From assembly GCA_016893485.2 (NCBI GenBank), contig JAFEKX020000001.1, positions 682,001-746,000 of the forward strand: 64,000 bases of DNA. Reading direction: 5' to 3'. The DNA is from Streptomyces sp. P3. Lineage in GTDB: Bacteria > Actinomycetota > Actinomycetes > Streptomycetales > Streptomycetaceae. The position numbers were made by a program, and so were the translations under genes. Positions 9,277-18,020 of the stretch are shown here, piece after piece. The notes beneath the pieces are model-generated. The model saw nothing but the letters and a program-made list of their open reading frames with translations. It did no database searches and had not been told where the DNA came from. How positions within the stretch are numbered: position 1 is the stretch's first letter; each line of letters starts with the position of its first letter.

Positions 9277-10103
9277 ATGCCCTTCGCCACGACCTCGGAC
9301 GGCACACGGATCTTCTTTAAGGACTGGGGATCCGGGCAGCCCGTCGTCTTCTCCCACGGCTGGCCGCTGACCGCCGACGCGTGGGACCCCAGCTGAAATT
9401 CATGGTGGACAACGGCTTCCGGGCCGTGGCCCATGATCGGCGCGGAGGCGGACGCTCGGACCAGCCCTGGGACGGCAACAACCTCGACACCTACGCCGAC
9501 GACCTCGCGTCGGTCATCGAGACCCTGGATCTCCGCGACGTGATCCTCGTCGGGCACTCGACCGGCGGCGGCGAGGTCACCCGCTACCTCGGCCGGCACG
9601 GCTCCGGCCGAGTCGCGAAGGCCGTGCTGCTCGGCGCGATCCCGCCGCTCATGCTCAAGACGGACGCGAACCCGGAAGGCCTGCCGATCGAGGTCTTCGA
9701 CGAGATCCGCAATGGTGTCGAGACGGACCGTTCGCAGTACTACAAGGATCTCAGCGCCCCGTTCTACGGCGCCAACCGCGACGACTCGACCGTCACCCAG
9801 GGAACTCGTGACGAGTTCTGGTTGTGGAGCATGACCGTGGGAATCAAGGGTGCTTATGACTGCATCAAGGCATTCTCCGAGACGGATCTCACCGAGGATC
9901 TCAAGAAGATCGACGTCCCGACCTTGATCGTGCACGGCGACGACGACCAGATCGTGCCCATCGTGGCCTCCGGCGACAAATCCTCGAAACTCGTCAAGGA
10001 CGCGGTCTACAAGGTCTATCCGGGCGCTCCGCACGGCCTGGCGATGGTGCCCAAGTTCGCCGAGCGGTTCAATGCCGATCTTCTCGACTTCGCACGGAGT
10101 TGA
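9277..10103 (+). CDS. Alpha/beta hydrolase, non-heme haloperoxidase type (one frameshift)
   Basis: The sequence is a typical cofactor-free chloroperoxidase/esterase: [19 protein letters not shown] start, [29 protein letters not shown], nucleophile motif [12 protein letters not shown], the acid in [10 protein letters not shown] and histidine in GAPHGL. ATG 9277 follows GAGAGGAA. The frame breaks at 9387, where GACCCCAGC lacks one C. Restoring it gives 275 residues, the usual length. The family hydrolyses esters and can make peracids. Residues match the SCO-type arylesterases of Streptomyces; the physiological substrate is unknown. Confidence 0.85.
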
Positions 10104-10108
10104 TCGCC

Positions 10109-10189
10109 GCGGTCCCTGAACCGAATGTCCCAGAACGCGTTTGAGTCCTCGCCCGACGGGGACCCGAACGTCTAGCACCAGGGACCGCA
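10109..10189. repeat. Long-spaced inverted repeat after the haloperoxidase gene
   Basis: GCGGTCCCTG at 10109-10118 and its exact complement at 10180-10189 flank 61 bases that contain further G/C-rich complementarity. It starts 6 bases after the stop codon and could form a terminator or a stable 3' end. The role is inferred from position only. Confidence 0.35.
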
Positions 10190-10222
10190 CATTTCTGACG
10201 CAGAGAGAGAAGTTGAAGCGCT

Positions 10223-10402
10223 GTGACCGCGCGCACCGCAAAGAAGGAAGACCCGTATCGGCCGCCCGAGACCGGTTGGGCGAAGGCCCGCCGCCGTGGC
10301 GGGAAGCCTCTACGGACCTGTGTCCCGCCCGTCGACGACAGCAGCGTGACACCGCCTCCGCCGACACTGATCGAGGGCAACATAGTCAGAGGCGACGACT
10401 GA
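10223..10402 (+). CDS. Possible small basic protein
   Basis: GTG 10223 to TGA 10402 encodes 59 residues, basic in the first half (TARTAKKEDPYRPPETG) and Pro/Asp-rich in the second. A weak GAAG site lies upstream. It stands between the haloperoxidase and TPP-enzyme genes. I recognise no family, and a chance frame in GC-rich DNA cannot be excluded. Confidence 0.3.
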   Translation: MTARTAKKEDPYRPPETGWAKARRRGGKPLRTCVPPVDDSSVTPPPPTLIEGNIVRGDD

Positions 10403-10550
10403 CGAGCCGAAGGAACAGCGCCGACAGACGGGCCGGATGCCGTGGGCTTCCGGCCCGCGGCATGTCGTCACCCGAGAGACGGCGGGGTTGAGCGCCTTCC
10501 GGGGTACCCGTAGGCCCGTACCGGACGGACACCCCGGAAGGACCCCGCCC

Positions 10551-12402
10551 ATGTCCACCACAGTCGCCGACCACGTTCTCCAGCGCTTGCGCGAGTGGGA
10601 CGTCACCCACGTCTTCGCCTACCCGGGCGACGGCATCAACGGCCTGCTCGCCGCCTGGGGCCGCGCGGAGGACAACCCGCGCTTCGTCCAGTCGCGGCAC
10701 GAGGAGATGTCCGCGTTCGAGGCCGTCGGTTACGCCAAGTTCTCCGGCAAGGTCGGTGTCTGCGCGGCGACTTCGGGCCCCGGCGCGATCCATCTCCTCA
10801 ACGGTCTCTACGACGCGAAGCTCGACCACGTCCCCGTCGTGGCGATCGTCGGGCAGACCAACCGCAGTGCCATGGGCGGCAGTTACCAGCAGGAGGTCGA
10901 CCTGCTGAGCCTCTACGAGGACGTCGCCTCCGACTTCTGCGAAATGGTCACCGTCCCCGAGCAGTTGCCGAACGTCATCGACCGGGCGATGCGTACCGCC
11001 GTGGCCCGCCGCTCGGTGACCGCGGTGATCATTCCGCTGGACGTCCAGGAGCTCGCCTACACGCCGCCCGAGCACGCCTTCAAGATGGTGCCCTCGAGTC
11101 TGGGCATGCCGCACTACACGGCGGTGCCGGACGACGACGATCTGCGGCGGGCCGCCGATGTCCTCAACTCCGGTGGAAAGACGGCCATCTTGATCGGTCA
11201 GGGCGCCCGGGGTGCCCGCGAGGAAGTGAAGGCGGTCGCCGACCGGCTCGGCGCCGGCGTCGCCAAAGCCCTGCTCGGCAAGGACGCGTTGGAGGACGAC
11301 CTGTCCTATGTCACCGGCTCCATCGGCCTGTTGGGCACCCGGCCGTCCTACGAGATGATGCGGGAGTGCGACTCGCTGCTGGTGATCGGCTCGTCGTTCC
11401 CCTACTCGCAGTTCCTGCCGAAGTTCGGCAAGGCGCGGGGTGTGCAGATCGACATCGATCCCCACATGGTGGGGCTGCGCTACCCCTTCGAGGTCAATCT
11501 CGTCGGTGACGCGGCGGCGACGCTGCGCAGGCTGCTGCCGCTGCTGGAGCAGATGGACGATCCGTCGTGGCGGATCAAGATCGAGGCGAACGTGGCCCGT
11601 TGGTGGAGGTCATGGAGCGGCGGGCCGCCGTCGAGGCCGATCCGGTCAACCCCGAGCACGTCGTGCACGCGCTCAGCGGACTGCTGCCGGACGACGTGAT
11701 CCTGTCCGCCGACTCCGGCTCGGCCGCCAACTGGTACGCCCGGCACCTGAAGTTGAGCGGTGCGATGCGCGGTTCGCTGTCGGGGACCCTCGCCACGATG
11801 GGTCCGGGGTGCCGTACGCCATCGGGGCGAAGTTCGCGCACGGCGACCGGCCCGCCATCGCGCTGGTCGGGGACGGGGCGATGCAGATGAACGGCATGGC
11901 CGAGCTGATCACCGTCGCCAAGTACTGGCAGGAGTGGGCGGATCCGCGGCTGATCGTCGCCGTGCTCAACAACCGGGACCTGAACCAGGTGACGTGGGAG
12001 ATGCGGGCCATGGAGGGCGCCCCGCGGTTCCTGCCCTCGCAGTCGATCCCGGACGTCGCCTACGCCGACTTCGCCCGCTCCCTCGGCCTGACCGGCATCC
12101 GGGTGGAGAAGCCGGACGAGGTGACCGCCGCCTGGGAGAGCGCCCTCGCGGCGGACCGGCCGTGCGTGCTGGACTTCGTGACCGACCCCGCCGTACCGCC
12201 GATCCCGCCGCACGCTTCCCTGGAGCAGATCGAGGCCGCCGCCTCGTCCGTCCTCAAGGGCGACAGCGACCGCGCGGCCATGGTCAGGCAGGGGTTCAAG
12301 GCGAAGATCCAGGATCTGCTGCCCGGGGACGGCCCACGGGCCGTTCGTGACGTATCACGCACAATCGGGATGTCTGACCTCGCCGGACAGGGGAACCCGT
12401 GA
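10551..12402 (+). CDS. Thiamine pyrophosphate-requiring enzyme, pyruvate oxidase/acetolactate synthase-like (two frameshifts)
   Basis: The three-domain TPP-enzyme layout is complete: a PYR domain with the activating glutamate in SRHEEMSAFEAVGYAKFSG, a central Rossmann domain (GGKTAILIGQGARGAREEV), and a PP domain with GDGAMQMNGMAEL...LNNRDLNQ, the GDG-N motif that binds Mg-TPP. ATG 10551 follows GGAAGG. G runs are one base short near 11604 and 11808. Repaired length is 617 residues. The family includes pyruvate oxidase, acetolactate synthase and oxalyl-CoA decarboxylase-like proteins; the sequence is closest in feel to the PoxB-like stress-associated group. Dps follows 45 bp downstream, suggesting a stress operon. 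Confidence 0.85.
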
Positions 12403-12447
12403 TCAGGTAAGGAACCGCACGCCCTACCGAACGACCAGAGGTGAACC

Positions 12448-13020
12448 ATGACCGAGGAGATCAAGGACCTGACCCCGAAGTACACCGTTCCCGGCATCGA
12501 GCGCGAAGCCGCGGGCCGGCTGATCGGTGTGCTGCGGCTGCGGCTCCACTCGCTGAACGATCTCCACCTGACGTTGAAGCACGTGCACTGGAACGTCGTC
12601 GGGCCGCACTTCATCGCCGTGCACGAGATGATCGACCCGCAGGTGGACCAGGTGCGTGAGATGGCCGACGACATCGCGGAGCGCATCGCCGCGCTCGGCG
12701 GGATCGCACCGGGCACGCCGGGCACGCTGGTGGCCGAGCGCACCTGGGACGACTACTCCATCGGCCGGGCCGACGCCATCGCCCACCTCGGCGCGCTCAA
12801 CCTCGTCTACACGGGGCTGATCGAGGACGTCCGGGCCGCGGTCAAGGAGGCGGGCGACATCGATCCCGCCACCGAGGACCTGCTGATCGGGCAGTTGCGC
12901 GACCTGGAGCAGTTCCAGTGGTTCGTGCGGGCTCACCTGGAGAGCGCGGGCGGCACGCTCGCCACCAGTGACGCGCACTCCGAGTCCGAGGCCGCCGCCA
13001 AGGGCGCCGAACTGGGCTGA
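12448..13020 (+). CDS. dps: Dps family ferritin-like DNA-protection protein
   Basis: The 190-residue protein shows the Dps ferroxidase signature LKHVHWNVVGPHF...HEMIDPQVDQVREMADDIAERI, with the His, Asp and Glu ligands in place. ATG 12448 follows an AGAGGTGA site. Dps dodecamers oxidise and store iron and shield DNA during starvation or peroxide stress. The C-terminal tail (about 20 residues, Ala/Ser/Glu-rich) is typical of Streptomyces Dps proteins. It is probably co-transcribed with the TPP enzyme. The frame is intact. Confidence 0.92.
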   Translation: MTEEIKDLTPKYTVPGIEREAAGRLIGVLRLRLHSLNDLHLTLKHVHWNVVGPHFIAVHEMIDPQVDQVREMADDIAERIAALGGIAPGTPGTLVAERTWDDYSIGRADAIAHLGALNLVYTGLIEDVRAAVKEAGDIDPATEDLLIGQLRDLEQFQWFVRAHLESAGGTLATSDAHSESEAAAKGAELG

Positions 13021-13203
13021 CCGGCCCGGAATCTCCACCCGACTTCCCCTGCTCGACCACATGTCGGCGTCGGCACCCGCGAAACTTGCCGTTTGACAAC
13101 TATGGCCATGAGGCAAGAAAGTAGCGGGTGTCATCGCAGCAGGGGGAGGATCTGGGATGTCCCGGTCGGCGGAGGCCACTCCGTGCGCCGGCCACGAACA
13201 ACG

Positions 13204-13228
13204 AACAGCCGCCCACTGGGCGGCTGTT
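13204..13228 (-). terminator. Hairpin terminator between Dps and the MarR gene
   Basis: An 11-bp perfect stem (13204-13214 and 13218-13228) with a 3-base loop lies just after the MarR stop. On the minus strand it is followed by a T-rich run (TTCGTTGTTCG). It could also stop transcription from Dps. Confidence 0.75.
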
Positions 13229-13239
13229 GGGCGTCTCGG

Positions 13240-13725
13240 TCAGGCGGTACGGCTGCCCGAGGAGTCGTCGTGGTCGTGTATCTGCGCCGCCGCCACCGCA
13301 CAGAACGCTTCCAGGCCGGTGAGGAGCGCGTTGCGCCCGGCGGCCGGCATCTGTTCGAGCACCGCCCCGAGCGCCTCCTCGCGCCGGGCCCGCAGGTCCG
13401 ACAGGAAGGCCCGCCCCAAGCTGCTGAGGTACAGGCGCACCTCGCGCCGGTCCGTGGGACTCACCTCGCGGTCGACGAAACCGGCGGCCTGCAACCGGTC
13501 GCACAGCCTGCTGGTCGACGGCGGGGTCGAGGCGAGATGGTCGGCGAGGGTCCGCAGGTTGATGCCCTCGTGGTGCTCCAGGATGAACAGCACACGCAGC
13601 TGGGAGGCGGACGCGGGCGCCGTCGAGGCACGCCCCCACAGGACTTCCAGCAGTTCCGCGGCCGTTGAGGTGACGCGCGCGACCTCGTCGGGCTCGGGGC
13701 GGGGGTGGAAGGACGTCACAGTCAC
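13240..13725 (-). CDS. MarR family transcriptional regulator
   Basis: A 161-residue winged-helix protein: recognition region NLRTLADHLASTPPSTSRLCDRL and a wing VDREVSPTDRREVRLYLSSLG with the conserved D-R-R. The start is GTG 13725. A close relative is encoded at 16305-16777. The two MarR genes bracket the tandem SpoIIE-type phosphatases, which suggests they control them. The frame is intact. Confidence 0.85.
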   Translation of the reverse strand: MTVTSFHPRPEPDEVARVTSTAAELLEVLWGRASTAPASASQLRVLFILEHHEGINLRTLADHLASTPPSTSRLCDRLQAAGFVDREVSPTDRREVRLYLSSLGRAFLSDLRARREEALGAVLEQMPAAGRNALLTGLEAFCAVAAAQIHDHDDSSGSRTA

Positions 13726-13872
13726 ACTCTCGCAGGCACAGGGACGGGCCCCAGCCTACTAGGCAGGCGCAACGGACATGGATGGACGAGACCACACGCG
13801 GCGCCGGGGCCGTACGGCCCACCGCAGGAGCGGGCGACGCGTGCTCCGGGTGAGATTGGCATACCTACGATC

Positions 13873-15032
13873 GTGAACAGATTCCTGGCTGTCGAGCGAG
13901 CTTTGCGCACGGCGGCCCCCATGAGCTGCCCGACGTCGTCGGCCGCGAGCTGAGCCGGCTGTACGGGGCGGACTCCGTGGACCTGCTCATGGCCGACTAC
14001 GGCCTGACCGTGCTCCAGCCCGTGACCGAGCTGCCGCACACCCTGCCGGCGGTCTCCGTGCACAACACCCCCGCGGGCCGCCTTCGGCGCCCAGGAACCC
14101 TTCGTGGAGGGGAACCTCGGGGACGGCAGCGTGCGCGTCCATCTGCCGATCACCGTACGCGGGGACCGTCTCGGCGTGCTCTCTGTGACCCTGCCCGGTG
14201 GCGACCACGCACGCGAGTGCCTGCCCGAACTGACCGATGTAGCCGAGGTGTTGGGCCACGAGGTGCTGGTCGCCGAGCGGGACACGGACCTGTATCTGCG
14301 GGCCCGGCGCAAGGACCGGCTCACCCTGGCGGCGGAGATGCAGTGGCAGCTGCTGCCGGGCCGCTCGTGCTCGCGCTCCGAGTTCGATCTCGGCGCACAG
14401 CTGGAGCCCGCGTACGCGATCCACGGGGACAACTTCGACTGGTCCGCCACGGCCGACCACCTCACGCTCTACGTCTCCAACGGCATGGGCGAGGGCATAG
14501 AGGCCTCCCTCCTGACGAACCTGGCGGTCAACGCCCTGCGCAACGCGCGCCGGGCCGGCATCCCCTCGGCGACCAGGCGGCCCTCGCCGACCAGGCGGTG
14601 TACGCGCACTACCAGGGCCGTAGCCACATGTCGGTGCTGATGTTCGACTTCGACCTCACCACCGGACGGGCCCGGGTGGTGGACGCCGGTTCGCCGCAGA
14701 CGATGCGGCTGCGCGACGGCGTGGTCGAGCGGATCGCCTTCGACGCGCAGCTGCCGCTGGGCATGTTCGAGGAGACCGACTACGTCGAGCAGGACTTCCA
14801 GGTCCAGCCCGGCGACCGGCTCCTCTTCGTCAGCGACGGGGTGTACGCGGTCGCCTCGCCGAAGGGTGAGGCGTACGGGGACGCGGCGCTGGCGCGGGCG
14901 ATCCAGCACACGAGGCTGCTGCCCGCCGCCGAGGTGCCGCGGGCCGTGCTGCGCGAGCTGACCGGCCACCGCGGCTCACCGACCCCGGACGACGACGCCT
15001 TGGTGGTGTGCCTGGACTGGCGGGGGCGATGA
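13873..15032 (+). CDS. SpoIIE/PP2C-type phosphatase, paralogue 1 (three indels; catalytic Asp replaced by Asn)
   Basis: An N-terminal GAF-like sensor region (about residues 1-150) is joined to a SpoIIE/PP2C domain (EMQWQLLPGRSCSRSEF, GDNFDW, SDGVYAV). GTG 13873 is the likely start. The frame needs one C near 13920, two bases near 14084 and one C near 14571, giving 387 residues. In the second metal-binding motif, where PP2C enzymes and the neighbouring paralogue have Asp (TDGMGRG), this protein has Asn (SNGMGEG, codon 14479-14481). It may be a weak enzyme or a pseudophosphatase. Its paralogue starts 76 bp downstream. Confidence 0.8.
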
Positions 15033-15107
15033 GGTGCGCCCCCGCCGTCCCCCGCACCCACCCGCGTGGCGCTAGTGTGAAGACACTGAGCCGGAAGGGT
15101 GAACGCC

Positions 15108-16295
15108 GTGAGCACCTCTGAGTCGCTCCCCTCTGTGGAGAGCGAACTGCGGTCGTCGCCGCCCAACGCTCTCGTCGGGACGGCCCGCCGCCTGCTCGCC
15201 GACCGGGCCGGAGCCCGGGAGGTCAGCCTCCTCCTCGCCGACTACGGCCTGCGGGTGCTGCGTCCGGTCTCTCCGCTGCCGGACACCGCCGGCGAGCCTC
15301 TGTCGGCCTACGACGGCCCCGCGGGACGCGCGTTCACCCTGCAGACGCCCGTCGTCGAAGCGGGAGAGGACGGGACGGCCACCGTGTACGTGCCCGTCAC
15401 CGTGCGCGGTGACCGGCGCGGTGTGCTCTCCGCCCGGCTGCCCGCCGCCGGCGCCGACCCGGCCGGGGTGCGCGGGCTCGTCGAGTTCGCCACCGCGCTG
15501 GGCCACGAGATCGCCACGGCGGAGCGCGACACCGACCTGTACCTCCTGGCCCGCCGCACCCGGCGCCTCACCCTGGCCGCCGAGATGCAGTGGCAGCTCC
15601 TGCCAGGGCGCGGCTGCCACCGCCCGGAGTTCGTGATCGGCGCCCATCTGGAGCCCGCGTACACGGTCGGAGGCGACAACTTCGACTGGAGCACCGACGA
15701 CAGCCGCCTCACGTTGACGGTCACCGACGGCATGGGCCGCGGTATCGACGCCTCCCTGCTGACCAGCGTCACGGTGGGCGCCCTGCGCAACGCCCGTCGC
15801 GCAGGCGTGAGCCTCGCCGACCAGGCGCGGCTCGCCGACCAGGCGGTGTACGCCCAGTTCGGCGGCAAGGTGTACGCCTCGACGCTGCTGCTCCGCTTCG
15901 ACCTCGCGACCGGCACGGTCCAGGCCGTCGACGCGGGCTCCCCGCGGCTCTACCGCAGGCGCGGCGACACGGTGAAGCAGATCGAACTGGAGGCACAGCT
16001 CCCGCTCGGCATGTTCGAGGAGACCGCCTACGAGGAGCAGACCTTCACGGTACGGCCCGGAGACCGGCTCGTGGCGGTGAGCACCGGCGTCCACGGGGCC
16101 CACTCTCCGGACGGCTCCCTGTTCGGCGAGGACTCGCTGCGCCGGGCGCTGGACGCGGCGCCGACGCAGGCCCCGCAGGAGGTCGCGCGCTCGGTGGTGG
16201 CGAGCCTCATCGAGCACTTCGGCGGCACGGAACTGACCGCCGACGCGGCCGTGGTCTGCCTGGACTGGAACGGACGCGACGCCGCCACGCCGTGA
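15108..16295 (+). CDS. SpoIIE/PP2C-type phosphatase, paralogue 2
   Basis: The intact partner of the preceding gene: 395 residues with an N-terminal GAF-like region (VSLLLADYGLRVLRPV at about 42-57) and a C-terminal SpoIIE domain. GGDNFDW, VTDGMGRGIDASLL and VSTGVHGAHS supply the metal and catalytic residues. GTG 15108 sits 9 bases after GGAAGGG; an in-frame GTG at 15099 is less well placed. Proteins of this type dephosphorylate STAS antagonists such as RsbV to release a sigma factor. Tandem duplication from paralogue 1 is evident throughout the length. Confidence 0.85.
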   Translation: MSTSESLPSVESELRSSPPNALVGTARRLLADRAGAREVSLLLADYGLRVLRPVSPLPDTAGEPLSAYDGPAGRAFTLQTPVVEAGEDGTATVYVPVTVRGDRRGVLSARLPAAGADPAGVRGLVEFATALGHEIATAERDTDLYLLARRTRRLTLAAEMQWQLLPGRGCHRPEFVIGAHLEPAYTVGGDNFDWSTDDSRLTLTVTDGMGRGIDASLLTSVTVGALRNARRAGVSLADQARLADQAVYAQFGGKVYASTLLLRFDLATGTVQAVDAGSPRLYRRRGDTVKQIELEAQLPLGMFEETAYEEQTFTVRPGDRLVAVSTGVHGAHSPDGSLFGEDSLRRALDAAPTQAPQEVARSVVASLIEHFGGTELTADAAVVCLDWNGRDAATP

Positions 16296-16304
16296 ACCGA
16301 GGGG

Positions 16305-16777
16305 TCACCCGCCCCCGGTGAGCATCGCCATGAACGCCAGCAGTCCGCGTTCCAGGGCCTCGCGGTCCTGCGCGGTCATGCCGCTCACGACCTCCGCCAG
16401 CGCCCGGGACCTCCGCTCGGCCACCTCCGCGAGCACGTCCTGGCCGTGTGCGGTGAGCCAGAGCTGTATCTCCCTGCGGTTGTGCTGTGCGGCCTTCCTG
16501 AGCAGCAGCCCGGCCGCCTCCAGCCGGTCGCAGAGTCTGCTCACCGTGGGCAGCCCGGCGTCGAGCCGCTCCGCCAGCAGGGTCAGGTTCGCGCCCGGCG
16601 TGGCCTCCAGGGCGTGCAGGGCACGCAGTTGATGCGGGAGAGCCGTACGGACGCCTCGGACGCCGCCGCGGTCCACAGCTCGGACAGGCCGTCGACGGCA
16701 TCCGCGATCCGGCCCGCGACGGCGTCCGTGCCGTCCGCTCGCCACTGTGTCCGGTCTGCCTCCCCGTGCGCTGCCAA
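16305..16777 (-). CDS. MarR family transcriptional regulator (one frameshift)
   Basis: The C-terminal 115 residues carry the winged helix (NLTLLAERLDAGLPTVSRLCDRL, then RREIQLWLTAHG). The N-terminus (RIADAVDGLSELWTAAASEA) is in another frame because CTCTCCCGCATC near 16640 lacks one C. Repaired it is 157 residues. The apparent start is TTG 16777, since a stop lies just upstream; no strong ribosome site is visible, so the start is uncertain. It resembles the MarR protein at 13240-13725, and its 3' end converges with the phosphatase gene 9 bp away. Confidence 0.78.
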
Positions 16778-16889
16778 GGGTTCGACGCCTCAGGGAAGCC
16801 GGCAGTGTGCTGATTCGCCGTTCATGGGGTTGGCCTACCCGGGATTCCCACCCCCAAGCGGCCCCATGTGCGCAAGGGTGGCCGGCCGC

Positions 16890-17516
16890 TCAGTCGCGGT
16901 CGGGGTAGAGCACGGACGAGACCCGCTGGTGCAGGTCGTGCTGGGGCCGGCCGGGTGCGGTGAGCGCGGCCTCCCGCACGGACTGGGCCAGGGTGCGGAG
17001 TTTGACGTTGGCGTACTGCGAGTGGCGGCGCAGAACGCGCATCGCGATGTCCGCGTCGACTCCGTAGAGCGCCATGAGCACTCCGCGCGCGAGGTCGATG
17101 TCCTCCTGGGAGACGCGGGCCCGGTCGATGTCGGAGTCGGCGGTACGCCGTGCCTCCTGCCGTACGGACGTCGTCACGTCGACGGCGAATCCGCGCAGCA
17201 CCACCACCTCGCCGTCGTCCCCGCTGCGGCCGTCGCCGACCAGGACGACGCTGCGTTCGGCGTCCGGTGTGCCGACCAAGCGGAGGTAGCAGCTGAAGGG
17301 CCGCCCGGTGGTCCTGCCGTGTTCCAGCGCGCTGTCGAGGCGGGCCTGGTCCTCGGCGTGGACGTGGCCGCGGAGCAGTTTGGCGGTGGGCGTGACAGCG
17401 TCGGCCTCGCAGCCGAGAAGCCGGAACATCTCGTCCGACCACCACCAGGAGTCCTCCGGCAGCCGGTGCAGGAACACACCGGTGATCTCCTCGGCACGGT
17501 CCTCCTCCGACACCAT
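16890..17516 (-). CDS. PAS-ANTAR domain protein
   Basis: An N-terminal PAS-like sensor (residues 8-115; SWWWSDEMFRLLGCEADAVTP) is followed by a coiled segment and an ANTAR domain (DIDLARGVLMALYGVDADIAMRVLRRHSQ, about 140-195). ANTAR domains bind paired RNA hairpins and cause antitermination. I chose ATG 17516 because GGTGAGG lies 3-9 bases before it; GTG 17525 and TTG 17528 are alternatives. It is probably the last gene of the kinase operon, 55 bp after the receiver gene. Many Streptomyces have several such proteins of unknown target. Confidence 0.8.
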   Translation of the reverse strand: MVSEEDRAEEITGVFLHRLPEDSWWWSDEMFRLLGCEADAVTPTAKLLRGHVHAEDQARLDSALEHGRTTGRPFSCYLRLVGTPDAERSVVLVGDGRSGDDGEVVVLRGFAVDVTTSVRQEARRTADSDIDRARVSQEDIDLARGVLMALYGVDADIAMRVLRRHSQYANVKLRTLAQSVREAALTAPGRPQHDLHQRVSSVLYPDRD

Positions 17517-17570
17517 GGCCCTCACCAACTCGACGCGCGGTTCCTCACCTCGTACGAAAACCCTAACGCC

Positions 17571-18020
17571 TCAGCCGAAGCGGTGGGGCAGGCGGACGAC
17601 CTGCACGAAGAAGTCGTCGATCTGCCGGACCGCGGCGATGAACTGGTCGAGGTCGACCGGCTTGGTGACATAGGCGTTGGCGTGCAGTTTGTAGCTGCGC
17701 AGGATGTCCTCCTCGGCCGAGGAGGTGGTCAGGACGACCACGGGGATGTGCGCGAGCTCCGGATCGGACTTGATCTTCTCCAGGACCTGACGGCCGTCGT
17801 ACTTGGGGAGGTTGAGGTCCAGGAGGATGAGGTCGGGCCGCGGGGCGTCGGTGTGGTCGCCGCGCTTGTAGAGGAAGTCGAGGGCCTCCTCGCCGTCGCG
17901 GACGACGTGGAGGGTGTTGCCGATCCTGTTGTCCTCGAAGGCCTCCCGGGTCATCAGTTCGTCGCCGGGATCGTCCTCCACGAGGAGGACGTCGATCGGG
18001 GTCGCGCCAGGGAGGGTCAT
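17571..18020 (-). CDS. Single-domain response regulator (CheY/Rcp1-like)
   Basis: The 149-residue protein is a stand-alone receiver: acidic pocket VEDDPGD at residues 13-19, phospho-acceptor aspartate in LILLDLNLP, Thr/Ser in VVLTTSSAEED, and lysine in YVTKPVDL. This Rcp1-like subtype has no output domain. Its ATG (18020) overlaps the kinase stop TGA (18019-18017), so the two are translationally coupled and almost certainly cognate. Without an output domain, phosphate probably passes to, or the receiver binds, another protein in the operon. Confidence 0.9.
   Translation of the reverse strand: MTLPGATPIDVLLVEDDPGDELMTREAFEDNRIGNTLHVVRDGEEALDFLYKRGDHTDAPRPDLILLDLNLPKYDGRQVLEKIKSDPELAHIPVVVLTTSSAEEDILRSYKLHANAYVTKPVDLDQFIAAVRQIDDFFVQVVRLPHRFG

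Noticed and set aside
13080..13130. A TTGACA-like element (TTTGACAACT) as a promoter
   Set aside because: No suitably spaced -10 element follows, and no plus-strand gene begins after it; the next gene is on the minus strand.
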